DNA of 64,000 nucleotides. Source: an uncultured bacterium. Its GTDB lineage: Bacteria > Cyanobacteriota > Vampirovibrionia > Gastranaerophilales > Gastranaerophilaceae. Position numbers and translations under genes: made by a program. Positions within the stretch are counted from its first letter, which is position 1; every line of letters begins with the position of its first letter. The notes beneath the pieces are model-generated. The model saw nothing but the letters and a program-made list of their open reading frames with translations, searched no databases and was not told the origin of the DNA. The DNA is taken from positions 1 to 64,000 of the forward strand of contig CACYOO010000007.1 in NCBI GenBank assembly GCA_902776035.1, read 5' to 3'. Shown here one piece after another: positions 8,427 to 17,185 of this stretch.

Positions 8427-9209
8427 TTGGATTTTTCGCTTTTACACTTTTTTTCACCTGCTAATATAATAACATTTATGGCTGTTTTTGTGAGAATCGG
8501 CGGATTAATGTTATCAGCACCTTTATTTTCAACATATCCTATACCTGTTCAAATAAAAGTATGGATTGTTGCATTTATTGCATTTATAATTTATCCTTTC
8601 GTGCAATCTCATGCACACTATTTAGTTCCGAATGATATTTTAGGGTTGAGTGTGGTATTTATAAAAGAATTTGCAATAGGTTATATAATTGGTTTTTGTG
8701 CAAATATTATATTTATTGCGGCAGAACTTGGTGCAAATATGTTTTCCATACAAATGGGATTATCAATAAGTCAGGCATTAAATCCCTTAACAGGTGCAGC
8801 TTCTCCTATTATATCTCAGGCGTTTACGCTTTTGATTACCATGATATTTATTGGATTGAATGCTCATCAATGGCTTTTATCATCATTGTATAGCAGTTTT
8901 GTACATGTACCTGTCGGGTATTCGTTTATTTTTGATGGTGCGTTAATTCAAAAAGTTATATATATGTCAGGGCAAATTTTTAAAATAGCAATAGGAATAA
9001 CAATGCCTATATTTAGTGTTTTGCTTATAAAGGATATTTTGCTGGGTTTTGTATCAAAATTAATGCCTCAGATGAATATATTTATGGTTGCAATGCCGTT
9101 AAAAGTATTTGTAGGTTTACTGTTGTGTATGATATTTATGCGTCCTGTTGCTGAATATTCAAAAATACTTTTAGAAAGAATATTAACAGAAGTATCAGTT
9201 TTATTTTAG
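8427..9209 (+). CDS. fliR: flagellar export protein FliR
   Basis: The 260-aa polytopic membrane protein has six hydrophobic segments and the FliR signature (EFAIGYIIGFCANI, MFSIQMGLSISQALNP). The start is TTG at 8427, eight bases after a GGGG ribosome site; no ATG fits better. FliR closes the FliP-FliQ export channel. The next gene is flhB after 17 bases. Confidence 0.94.
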   Translation: MDFSLLHFFSPANIITFMAVFVRIGGLMLSAPLFSTYPIPVQIKVWIVAFIAFIIYPFVQSHAHYLVPNDILGLSVVFIKEFAIGYIIGFCANIIFIAAELGANMFSIQMGLSISQALNPLTGAASPIISQAFTLLITMIFIGLNAHQWLLSSLYSSFVHVPVGYSFIFDGALIQKVIYMSGQIFKIAIGITMPIFSVLLIKDILLGFVSKLMPQMNIFMVAMPLKVFVGLLLCMIFMRPVAEYSKILLERILTEVSVLF

Positions 9210-9226
9210 GGAGATTTGTTTAGATA

Positions 9227-10303
9227 ATGGCAAATGACGGAGCAGACAGAACAGAAGAAGCCACACCCAGACGCAGGCAAAAAGAGCGTGATAAGGGTAA
9301 TATTGCCAAAAGTAAAGATTTAATGTCTGCGATTACTATAACAATATGTATTGTTATGTTTGCTGTACTTTCCGGATGGATGATGAATCGTTTTTTCCTT
9401 GCACTTCATCTTGCATTTACAAGTCTAAATCCTAAAAGTATAAATACATCTGAAGTTATGGGTTTGGTTCTCCCTTATGTAAAAATTATGGCAGAAGCTG
9501 TAGTTCCATTTATGGTATCTGTTTTTATACTCATTATAGTTGCGATACGATTACAAATAGGTAAAATTTTTGCCTTAGATAAAATTAAGCCAAAATTTGA
9601 AAACATATCTCCTAAAAAATGGGTTAGCGGACTAAAACGACTTTTAAACCCTTTTGAACCTAATAAGCTTGTAGAGTTTGTAAAATCAATATTAAAGGTA
9701 GTTATTGTAGGAGCATGCGGTTATTCTGTAATACATTCTCGATTGGATGAATTGTATGCATTACTTGGGGCAGAAGCACATATTGCCTTTAATGTTATAG
9801 GTAGCATATTATCACAGATGTTTTTGAATATGTGTATAGCAATGCTTGTTATTGGATTTTTAGATTTGAAATTTCAAACATATATGTTTGAAAAATCTAT
9901 AAAAATGACAAAACAGGAAGTTAAAGATGAATATAAAGATACAGAAGGTGATCCAAAGATAAAGAGTAAGATACGAGCAATGGGACAGCAGTTATTAATG
10001 CAAAAAATGATGTCATCAGTTCCAACTGCAGATGTAGTTGTAACAAATCCTACACATTTTGCGGTTGCATTAAAATATGACAGAACCGTAAAACCTGCAC
10101 CTTATGTAGTCGCTAAAGGTGCTGATTTTATGGCATTTAAGATAAGAGAGATAGCTCTTAATAATAATGTGCCTATAGTAGAAAATCGAATTGTTGCAAG
10201 AACACTATACCAATTAGTAGAAATTAATGATATAATACCGTCAGATATGTTTCAGGCAGTAGCTGAAATATTAGCACATGTATTTAACAGCAGGCGTAAA
10301 TAA
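9227..10303 (+). CDS. flhB: flagellar export switch protein FlhB
   Basis: The 358-aa protein starts with the usual basic cytoplasmic leader (RTEEATPRRRQKERDKG). Four membrane helices follow, then a cytoplasmic autoprotease domain with the NPTH self-cleavage motif at Asn274. FlhB switches the export apparatus from rod/hook to filament substrates. The motif is intact, so the protein should be functional. It lies 20 bases before flhA. Confidence 0.96.
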   Translation: MANDGADRTEEATPRRRQKERDKGNIAKSKDLMSAITITICIVMFAVLSGWMMNRFFLALHLAFTSLNPKSINTSEVMGLVLPYVKIMAEAVVPFMVSVFILIIVAIRLQIGKIFALDKIKPKFENISPKKWVSGLKRLLNPFEPNKLVEFVKSILKVVIVGACGYSVIHSRLDELYALLGAEAHIAFNVIGSILSQMFLNMCIAMLVIGFLDLKFQTYMFEKSIKMTKQEVKDEYKDTEGDPKIKSKIRAMGQQLLMQKMMSSVPTADVVVTNPTHFAVALKYDRTVKPAPYVVAKGADFMAFKIREIALNNNVPIVENRIVARTLYQLVEINDIIPSDMFQAVAEILAHVFNSRRK

Positions 10304-10323
10304 TCAAGGGGTAAGGAAAAAGG

Positions 10324-12426
10324 ATGAATTTTGGACGAATATCCGAATTATTAAGAAATAGTGATATATCACTTGCCATCGGTTTGGTATTTATTGTCCT
10401 TATGATGATTATTCCTATGCCTCCGGCATTTTTGGATATATTGCTTACAATAAATATATCGCTATCAGTTATAATTCTTCTTGTATGTCTTTATACAAAA
10501 GAACCATTGGATTATTCAAGCTTTCCTACAGTGCTTTTGATTGCAACTCTTTTTAGATTGGGTTTGAACGTAAGTTCAACAAGGTTAATCCTGTTATATG
10601 GCGAAGCCGGCAGTGTAATTCATTCATTTGGAGAATTTGTTGTTGGAGGTAATTATGTTGTCGGATTTGTAATATTTGTAATATTAGTATTGATTAACTT
10701 TATGGTAATTACAGGCGGAGCTACACGTGTTGCGGAAGTAACAGCAAGATTTACATTAGATAAAATGCCCGGTAAACAATTGAGTATTGATGCAGATTTA
10801 AATGCAGGTATTATAACAGATGAAGAAGCAAAAAGACGTAGAAAAGATTTGGAAAGAGAAACAGACTTTTACGGTACTATGGATGGTGCTTCAAAGTTTG
10901 TAAAAGGTGATGCAACCGCAGGTATATTAGTAACTATTATAAATATTGTCGGTGGTTTAATTATCGGACTTGTTATGTTGAAAATGGACTTTTCAACGGC
11001 ACTTACAACATATACAATATTAACAGTCGGTGATGGTTTGGTATCTCAAGTTCCGGCATTGTTAATATCAGTTGCAACAGGTTTAATTGTAACTCGTGCT
11101 TCCGGTAAGGATGAGTCGTTATCTCAAGATATAGGTCATGAGATGTTTTCTGATCCTCGTGTTCTTGGTGTAGTATCCGGCTTATTACTTGTAATGGCAA
11201 TCATTCCCGGAATGCCTACAGTTCCGTTTTTACTTATAAGTGTCGGTCTTGGCGGTTGGGCAATTTTAAAGCACAAAGAAAAAGTTCAATTTGCGGAAAA
11301 TGAGAAAAAAGCCAAAGAAGAAGCTGCTAAAGCGGAAAAATCAGGAAAACGAAATAAGAAAGCAACGAGAGAAAGTGTTATGCAGTTATTAACTGTTGAT
11401 ACAATAGAAATAGAAGTCGGTTATCGTCTTGTTCCACTTTTACAAGTTGATATGGGCGGGGATTTGCTGGAGCGTATTGCTCAAATAAGACGTCAAACAG
11501 CTTTGGATATGGGTATTGTATTACCGTCAATAAGAGTAAGGGATAATTTACAGCTATCGCCAAATACTTATCAAATAAAATTGAAAGGTATCGCTATTGA
11601 AGCAGGTGAGGTTTATCCTGATAGAAGTCTTGCTATGAATGCTATGGGTGGAGTAGATAACCCTAATATAAAAGGTATAAGTGCAGTTGAACCGGCATTT
11701 GGTTTGCCTGCATTGTGGGTTGATGAGGAACAAAAAGACCTCGCAGAAGCTTATGGATATACTGTCGTAAGCCCTTCTGCCGTTGTTTCCACTCATTTAA
11801 CAGAAGTTATAAAGAAAAATGCTGCTGATATTTTAACACGAGATGATGTAAGACAGCTTGTTGATAATTTAAGAAAAGAAGTTTCGGATACTTATGTTGA
11901 TGATTTGTTAAAAGATATGACTATAGGAGATATTCAACAAATTTTACAAAGTTTGTTAAAAGAACGTGTTCCTGTTAGAGATTTAAAAACAATATTAGAA
12001 ACTATAAGTTTACAATCTAAATTCAGTAAGGATTACAGCTACCTGACAGAACAGGTAAGACATGCTTTAGCAAGAACTATTTGTAAACAGAATTTGTCGG
12101 ATAATGGCGAATTAATGGCTATAATTCTATCTCCGGATGTTGAAAGAACATTGGCTCAAGGTATAAGTCCTGATGGACGTAATTTAACAATAGATCCGAC
12201 ATATTCAAATCGTTTGATGAAAAGTTTAGATGAAGAAATACAAAAAGCCATTACAACGTATGGGTGTCAGCCGGTAATTCTTTGTTCTTCTGCAATAAGA
12301 CCTGCATTTAGAAATTTAATTGAAAACTATTATCCTCAATTTACAATTATGTCGTATAATGAAGTTACGAATAATACAACAACAAAATCCGTAGGTATTG
12401 TAAAAGTTATGAAAAACGCAGTATAG
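10324..12426 (+). CDS. flhA: flagellar export protein FlhA
   Basis: The 700-aa protein is of full family length. About eight membrane helices fill the first 330 residues, with the FHIPEP-type segment (SSTRLILL, FVVGGNYVVGFVIF, ATARFTLDKMPGKQ-like). A cytoplasmic substrate-docking domain follows a charged linker. FlhA forms the nonameric ring of the export gate and uses the proton motive force. It is preceded by GGAAAAAGG. It is the last core export gene of the operon before a PilZ gene. Confidence 0.96.
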   Translation: MNFGRISELLRNSDISLAIGLVFIVLMMIIPMPPAFLDILLTINISLSVIILLVCLYTKEPLDYSSFPTVLLIATLFRLGLNVSSTRLILLYGEAGSVIHSFGEFVVGGNYVVGFVIFVILVLINFMVITGGATRVAEVTARFTLDKMPGKQLSIDADLNAGIITDEEAKRRRKDLERETDFYGTMDGASKFVKGDATAGILVTIINIVGGLIIGLVMLKMDFSTALTTYTILTVGDGLVSQVPALLISVATGLIVTRASGKDESLSQDIGHEMFSDPRVLGVVSGLLLVMAIIPGMPTVPFLLISVGLGGWAILKHKEKVQFAENEKKAKEEAAKAEKSGKRNKKATRESVMQLLTVDTIEIEVGYRLVPLLQVDMGGDLLERIAQIRRQTALDMGIVLPSIRVRDNLQLSPNTYQIKLKGIAIEAGEVYPDRSLAMNAMGGVDNPNIKGISAVEPAFGLPALWVDEEQKDLAEAYGYTVVSPSAVVSTHLTEVIKKNAADILTRDDVRQLVDNLRKEVSDTYVDDLLKDMTIGDIQQILQSLLKERVPVRDLKTILETISLQSKFSKDYSYLTEQVRHALARTICKQNLSDNGELMAIILSPDVERTLAQGISPDGRNLTIDPTYSNRLMKSLDEEIQKAITTYGCQPVILCSSAIRPAFRNLIENYYPQFTIMSYNEVTNNTTTKSVGIVKVMKNAV

Positions 12427-12439
12427 AAAGGTTTAGTAT

Positions 12440-13030
12440 ATGAATGAATTAGTAAAAGTAGAGCAAAATGTAACAATAGTACCAAAAGAATTTAAGTGTG
12501 CAAATATGGGAATTGTTACAGGTGTATCAGAAAAAGGTTTTCTGGTTAAGCTTAAATATCCTCCAAAGGGCTTAAAAGAAAGACGTATATACGAATTTTA
12601 TTCACATACACCTAATGGAATATTATTTTTCACATCATATCCTTTAAAAATTGTAGATAACGAACTTTTTGTTATAAATCCTGAAAAACACAGATTTTTA
12701 CAAAGACGTCAATTTACACGTGTTAAGTTTATGATTGATACAACAATGCGTTATAAAGGATTGGTTTATCAGATTACGACATTAGACCTTTCTGCTGGCG
12801 GATTAAAATTTATGACAGACAGTTCTGTTGATTTAGATAAAGAGTATGTAGTTGATATTGTTTTAAATGAAGAACAAAATATTGAATGTATGCTTCAGCC
12901 TATAAGAATGGAAAAGAAAGAAGACGGAAGATTTGTACTTTCAGGACGTTTTGTAAAACAATCAAATGTCGATAAAATGACTCTTATTCAATATTGTATG
13001 AATAAGAATATGGAAGCAAAAAATAAATAA
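12440..13030 (+). CDS. PilZ-domain protein, YcgR-like (c-di-GMP receptor)
   Basis: The 196-aa protein has an N-terminal YcgR-like beta domain (residues 1-95) and a C-terminal PilZ domain. The two c-di-GMP binding elements are visible: RRQFTRV (the RxxxR motif, near residue 94) and LDLSAGG (the D/NxSxxG motif, near residue 117). By analogy with YcgR it would brake or steer the flagellar motor when c-di-GMP is high. Its place 14 bases behind flhA supports that. Confidence 0.85.
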   Translation: MNELVKVEQNVTIVPKEFKCANMGIVTGVSEKGFLVKLKYPPKGLKERRIYEFYSHTPNGILFFTSYPLKIVDNELFVINPEKHRFLQRRQFTRVKFMIDTTMRYKGLVYQITTLDLSAGGLKFMTDSSVDLDKEYVVDIVLNEEQNIECMLQPIRMEKKEDGRFVLSGRFVKQSNVDKMTLIQYCMNKNMEAKNK

Positions 13031-13035
13031 TTGCT

Positions 13036-13377
13036 ATGAAAAAAGACCTGAGTTACAGAAAAAATATCGGATTATTGTTTGCGTGTCTGGCTTTTTTGAT
13101 ATTGGGCGGATGTTCTTTGTATGAAAATGGCGGAATAACCTATGTATCATTGGTAGGTTCAATTTCTAAGGTAATACCCGGAACTATTGTATTATATTGT
13201 TTAGGGTGGCTCATTGGCTCAATGATAGAAGGTTCAAAACTTGTTAAGCGTGAAAAAGATTTAGGATATGCAAATGCATTGTTAGAAGAAATTATGAAAG
13301 AAGAAGGTATTGAAAGTCTTGATGAATTAGGTAAAAAAGATAATTCTGATGAAGAAAATAGTGAAAGTGTAGAATAA
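13036..13377 (+). CDS. small membrane protein or lipoprotein of the flagellar operon
   Basis: The 113-aa protein has an N-terminal hydrophobic segment ending in LILGGC, which resembles a lipobox. A second membrane helix (about residues 50-70) is followed by an acidic cytoplasmic-looking tail (DNSDEENSESVE). It starts 6 bases after the PilZ gene without its own clear ribosome site, so it is probably coupled. Its stop overlaps the next start (TAATG). I do not recognise a family. The second helix argues against a simple lipoprotein. The order does not match FliO. Confidence 0.6.
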   Translation: MKKDLSYRKNIGLLFACLAFLILGGCSLYENGGITYVSLVGSISKVIPGTIVLYCLGWLIGSMIEGSKLVKREKDLGYANALLEEIMKEEGIESLDELGKKDNSDEENSESVE

Positions 13378-14426
13378 TGGGCTTAGTTAGTTTATTTAAA
13401 AAACATTTCAGAACAATTTTTTTTACGACACCAAGTCATTCGGGCAGATTTTTTATAACGTCAAAATTCAGACAGTTTTATAAATACGATATATCAGAAA
13501 CGGATACTTACAATCCGCAGGCGGAACTTCAGAAATCTGAAGAAAAAGCCGCTAAAATATATAATGTAAAGAGTACAAAATTTTTATTAAACGGCTCAAC
13601 ATCTGGAATTATTATATCTGTATTAGCAAGTTGTAAAAGCGGAGATAATGTTTTAATTTGGGATAATGCCCATAAGTGTCATAAAAATGCTGTTGAACTT
13701 GCAGGAGCAAATCCAATTTATTATGAATTAGAAAAAAATGAAGAATGGGGAATATATAAAGAATTAACTGCAGAAAATCTCGAAGACAAATTAAGAAATA
13801 ATGATGTAAAAGCGGTTATAGTAACATCACCGTCTTATTATGGGGTTTTATCTGATATAAAATCATTAAAGAATGTATGTAAAAAATATGGAGCATTATT
13901 AATTGTTGATGAAGCACATGGTGCATTATATCCGTTTTGCAATGAATTACCAAATAGCAGTGTAGGGATATCCGATTTTACTGTACAATCTTTGCATAAA
14001 ACAGCAGGAGGTCTTAATTCTACAGCTCTTTTACATTCAACTTTTGATAAACAAAAAATTGAAAAAGCTTTTGAAAAAGTATCAACCACATCTCCGAGTT
14101 ATGCAATGCTGATGTCAATAGAAAGAAATATAGCTTATTTAAATTCTTGGCATGGCAGAGATTATATAAAAACATTGATAGAAAGAATAAAAACTCTTAA
14201 ATTAAATTTGCCAATGTATGATTTTTATGACGGTGATATTACAAAGATAGTTGTAAAAAAACAGGGTATGACAGGGTTTGAGCTATCAGAGCGACTTTTT
14301 GAAAATGGTATAGAAGATGAAATTACTAATGAAAAGTCAACAATGCTCTTATGTGGTATAGGAACGGATTTAAAAAAAATCCAACGATTAGAAAAAGTAT
14401 TAAAAAAGATTTCTAAAGAAAAATAA
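13377..14426 (+). CDS. PLP-dependent enzyme of the Orn/Lys/Arg decarboxylase fold
   Basis: The 349-aa protein starts with TPSHSGRFF, resembling the TPGHKxG opening of ornithine/lysine/arginine decarboxylases. It has the nucleotide-phosphate segment LNGSTSGI, the Asp-pair IVDEAHGALYPF and the PLP lysine in SLHKTAGGLN (Lys208). The C-terminal decarboxylase domain of larger relatives (about 460-490 aa) is mostly missing, so the substrate may differ. It overlaps the preceding small membrane protein by one base and ends three bases from the tRNA gene. It could make a polyamine, but specificity cannot be read. Confidence 0.75.
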   Translation: MGLVSLFKKHFRTIFFTTPSHSGRFFITSKFRQFYKYDISETDTYNPQAELQKSEEKAAKIYNVKSTKFLLNGSTSGIIISVLASCKSGDNVLIWDNAHKCHKNAVELAGANPIYYELEKNEEWGIYKELTAENLEDKLRNNDVKAVIVTSPSYYGVLSDIKSLKNVCKKYGALLIVDEAHGALYPFCNELPNSSVGISDFTVQSLHKTAGGLNSTALLHSTFDKQKIEKAFEKVSTTSPSYAMLMSIERNIAYLNSWHGRDYIKTLIERIKTLKLNLPMYDFYDGDITKIVVKKQGMTGFELSERLFENGIEDEITNEKSTMLLCGIGTDLKKIQRLEKVLKKISKEK

Positions 14427-14428
14427 AA

Positions 14429-14499
14429 AGGCGACACTCAGAATCGAACTGAGGGTAAAAGCTTTGCAGGCTCCTGCCTTACCACTTGGCCATGTCGCC
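14429..14499 (-). tRNA. tRNA-Cys (anticodon GCA)
   Basis: Reading the minus strand, acceptor GGCGACA pairs with TGTCGCC. The D arm is GCC/GGC. The anticodon arm GGAGC-CTGCAAA-GCTTT has two G-U pairs and the GCA anticodon. The T arm is CTCAG-TTCGATT-CTGAG. The discriminator base is U, the identity base of tRNA-Cys. CCA is not encoded. It is 71 nt long, with a good promoter upstream (14523-14551). Confidence 0.95.
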
Positions 14500-14522
14500 A
14501 TATATTAAAATCTATGCTTATT

Positions 14523-14551
14523 ATATTATTTTAATAATAGTTATTTGTCAA
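14523..14551 (-). promoter_or_regulatory. sigma-70 promoter of tRNA-Cys
   Basis: On the minus strand TTGACA (14551-14546) and TAATAT (14528-14523) are separated by exactly 17 bases. This predicts a start near 14516, about 17 bases before the mature tRNA. Confidence 0.7.
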
Positions 14552-14587
14552 TAGATATTTGTATAATGTAGTAATAAGTTTTATAAT

Positions 14588-14618
14588 AAAATTTTTATTT
14601 TCTTGAAATAAAAATTTT
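14588..14618 (+). repeat. A/T-only hairpin in the minC leader
   Basis: A perfect 13-bp inverted repeat (14588-14600 with 14606-14618, loop TCTTG) is followed on the plus strand by a T-rich run. A TATAAT at 14562-14567 would start transcription near 14574, so the hairpin would lie in the minC 5' leader, 54 bases before the gene. It could attenuate minCDE or be a weak terminator. The stem has no G-C pair, so stability is modest. Confidence 0.45.
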
Positions 14619-14671
14619 TTTAGAGTATCTTTATTTTAGACGAATATTATTATTAAAAAAAGGAAGATATT

Positions 14672-15562
14672 TTGGAAAACGGTTTTATAGAAAATGGTTT
14701 TATTGTAAACCTTAGTAATGCAAAAAATGCATCGGAAGTTATTTATGAATTGAGTTCAATTCTTGATATGCCGGAAGCACAAAATAAAAAGATATGTTTA
14801 AAATTAGAGGGTGTTGATTTAAGTCAATCTCAATTGTTAAGTATAAAGGCATTAATAGAGTCTATGTCATCAACATTAGAATTTGTTAATACAACATCAG
14901 AAGTAACAAAAACATCAGCAGAGGCATTAGATATAAAGATTTCCGAATTTGAAAATAAGCCGGAAATCCCTACTATTGAACCAACAAAAGAGGATTTTGA
15001 AAAAAGAAACAAAACGCCGGATTTATTTGAAGAAACAACAAATAATGAAGCATTTAGAGAATTAGCACAGGAAGAAGGGTTAATTCAATCAACTGATGCT
15101 GAAGATAAGGATATTGAACTTGATACAAGTACATATATTACACTGGATGAAGATGAAGTTCCTAATATGGAAAATATGAAAGATGACGAAGATGTTGAAA
15201 AACTTCCGACATTATATATTAATCAGACTCTTCGTTCAGGACAAACTATAACATCAGATGGTAACATTGTTATTATAGGAGATGCAAATCCGGGAAGTGA
15301 GATAATAGCAAGAGGAGATGTTACTGTTTGGGGGGTATTAGGCGGAATTGCACAAGCCGGCTCAAAAGGTAATAGAAATGCGGTAATAAGGGCATTAAAA
15401 TTAAATGCAATACAATTAAGAATAGCCACTTGTTTTGCAAGACGTGTAAATAAGGAAAATATACCGTTTGTACAAAAGACACCGACATTTACACCTCAAG
15501 AAGCAAGATTAAAAGAAAAAACAATAGTTATAAGAACATCGTTTGAAAGTAAGGAGAAATAA
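14672..15562 (+). CDS. minC: septum site-determining protein MinC
   Basis: The 296-aa protein has a C-terminal MinC domain that is easy to recognise: TLRSGQTITSDGNIVIIGDANPGSEIIARGD spread over residues about 190-220, then VWGVLGGIAQAG and RIATCFA. This beta-helix domain binds MinD. The N-terminal 90 residues resemble MinC_N only in secondary structure, and an acidic linker of about 90 residues separates the two. The start is TTG at 14672 with AGGAAG five bases before it. It inhibits FtsZ assembly away from mid-cell. Its stop overlaps the minD start (TAATG). Confidence 0.9.
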   Translation: MENGFIENGFIVNLSNAKNASEVIYELSSILDMPEAQNKKICLKLEGVDLSQSQLLSIKALIESMSSTLEFVNTTSEVTKTSAEALDIKISEFENKPEIPTIEPTKEDFEKRNKTPDLFEETTNNEAFRELAQEEGLIQSTDAEDKDIELDTSTYITLDEDEVPNMENMKDDEDVEKLPTLYINQTLRSGQTITSDGNIVIIGDANPGSEIIARGDVTVWGVLGGIAQAGSKGNRNAVIRALKLNAIQLRIATCFARRVNKENIPFVQKTPTFTPQEARLKEKTIVIRTSFESKEK

Positions 15563-16377
15563 TGGCAGGTAAAGTAATAGTAATTACGTCGGGAAAAGGC
15601 GGCGTAGGAAAAACAACGACTACAGCCAATATAGGTACGGCTTTAGCAAAAGCAGGTAATAAAGTCGTGTTAATTGATACCGATTTAGGTTTAAGGAATT
15701 TAGATTTACTTTTAGGTTTGGAAAATAGAATTGTTTATACAATTGTAGATGTTGTAGAAGAAAGATGTAAGTTGAAACAGGCACTTGTAAAGGATAAGAA
15801 AAATCCTAACTTATGTCTTTTGGCTGCAGCTCAAACAAGAGATAAAACTGCAATTACATCGGAGCAGCTAAAAAATATTTGTGAAGAATTAAAAGAAGAC
15901 AATGATTTTATCTTGATAGATTGTCCTGCGGGTATAGAACAGGGGTTTGAAAATGCAACAGCAGGTGCAAGTGAGGCAATAGTTGTTGCAACACCGGAAA
16001 TGTCAGCAGTACGTGATGCGGATAGAATTATAGGTCTTTTGGAAGCAAAGGAACATATTAAAAAGTATAATCTTTTGCTAAACAGAGTTAGACCAAACTT
16101 AATAAAAACAAATGACATGATGAGCGTAGAAGATGTTGTAGAAATTCTCTCATGTGATTTAATCGGTATAATTCCTGAAGATACAGGTATTATTACATCA
16201 ACCAATAAGGGCGAACCTATTGTAAATGATGAAAAATCTCTTGCAGGCATGGCATATCATAATGTAGCAAGAAGAATTATGGGTGAAGAAGTAGAATTTT
16301 TAAATCTTGATGAACCTCAGGACTTTATGTCTAAAGTTAAAAATTTCTTTAAAAAACTTTTTAATAAGGAGGTTTAG
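15562..16377 (+). CDS. minD: septum site-determining ATPase MinD
   Basis: The 271-aa deviant Walker ATPase has KGGVGKTTTTANIG at residues 9-22, the DTDLGLRNLD switch segment and the IDCPAGIE Walker B region. The C-terminal amphipathic helix (VKNFFKKLFNKEV) matches the MinD membrane-targeting sequence. MinD binds membrane with ATP, recruits MinC and is released by MinE. It is coupled to minC by overlap and followed after 5 bases by minE. Confidence 0.97.
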   Translation: MAGKVIVITSGKGGVGKTTTTANIGTALAKAGNKVVLIDTDLGLRNLDLLLGLENRIVYTIVDVVEERCKLKQALVKDKKNPNLCLLAAAQTRDKTAITSEQLKNICEELKEDNDFILIDCPAGIEQGFENATAGASEAIVVATPEMSAVRDADRIIGLLEAKEHIKKYNLLLNRVRPNLIKTNDMMSVEDVVEILSCDLIGIIPEDTGIITSTNKGEPIVNDEKSLAGMAYHNVARRIMGEEVEFLNLDEPQDFMSKVKNFFKKLFNKEV

Positions 16378-16382
16378 GATTT

Positions 16383-17162
16383 ATGAGCGATAATATTTTT
16401 AAAGACCTTTATAAAAAGGTTATTGACTTTTTTTCGAATACAGAAAATGAAAATAAAACAAAGGATGTTGCAAGAAACAGACTTAAGCTTGTTTTAATGC
16501 AGGACAGAACAAACCTTAACCCTAGATTACTAGCTCAATTGAGAGAAGAAATGATAGAACTTCTTTCGAAATATGTAATTATGGATAAGGAACAATTAGA
16601 ATTAAATTTTACTCCTGATGAAAACGAAGATCAGCTTGCTTTAATGCTTTCTATTCCTGTGATAAGAGCCAAAAGTGAGGAAGAAATAGAAGAAACATTA
16701 AAGAAAGAACGTGAGGAAAAAGAACGTATAAAACGTCTTGAAGAAGAAGCTGAAAAAGCTAAAAAAGATGAAATTGATGAGCTTGTGGAAGATGTTGATA
16801 ACGATGAAGATGATGATGAAATAGAATTTGAAGATACTGAAGGAAATTCTGAAGAAGAAGATAATGATGACGATGTAGAAGAAGAAAAATCAGACGATGA
16901 CGATGATAATTCAGATGAAGAAAATGTTGTTGATTTAGAATCTGATAATAAAAATGAGAATGATTTAAATGTGAATGCAGAACAAGTAGAAAAGACTTAT
17001 AAAAAATATAAAAAATATAAAAAACATAAACGAATAGAAAATTCTGAAAATGATAAAAGTGAAAATAAATCAGAAGAAGTAGTGAATAGTGAAAATAAAG
17101 ATAATAATGAAGTAAATTCAGATAATACTAACAAGGATGGTATTCAAAACGAAGCGGAATAG
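16383..17162 (+). CDS. minE: cell division topological specificity factor MinE with long charged tail
   Basis: Residues 1-100 are a normal MinE: an amphipathic N-terminal helix (NIFKDLYKKVIDFF), the anti-MinCD segment ARNRLKLVLMQDR, and the dimer domain (LAQLREEMIELLSKYV). MinE normally has 80-110 residues; this one has 259. The added part is a Glu/Lys coiled coil (110-140), a highly acidic D/E block (140-195), a basic YKKYKKYKKHK repeat (about 212-224) and a hydrophilic Asn/Glu/Ser tail. A strong AAGGAGG site precedes it. The core should stimulate MinD ATPase; the role of the tail is unknown. Confidence 0.88.
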   Translation: MSDNIFKDLYKKVIDFFSNTENENKTKDVARNRLKLVLMQDRTNLNPRLLAQLREEMIELLSKYVIMDKEQLELNFTPDENEDQLALMLSIPVIRAKSEEEIEETLKKEREEKERIKRLEEEAEKAKKDEIDELVEDVDNDEDDDEIEFEDTEGNSEEEDNDDDVEEEKSDDDDDNSDEENVVDLESDNKNENDLNVNAEQVEKTYKKYKKYKKHKRIENSENDKSENKSEEVVNSENKDNNEVNSDNTNKDGIQNEAE

Positions 17163-17185
17163 AGAATAGAAACGGCTGTTATTTA

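Noticed and set aside
15831-16250. 139-residue minus-strand frame opposite minD
   Set aside because: It lies wholly antisense to a secure gene, has no ribosome site and a low-complexity Ser/Ile-rich sequence typical of antisense frames in AT-rich genes.
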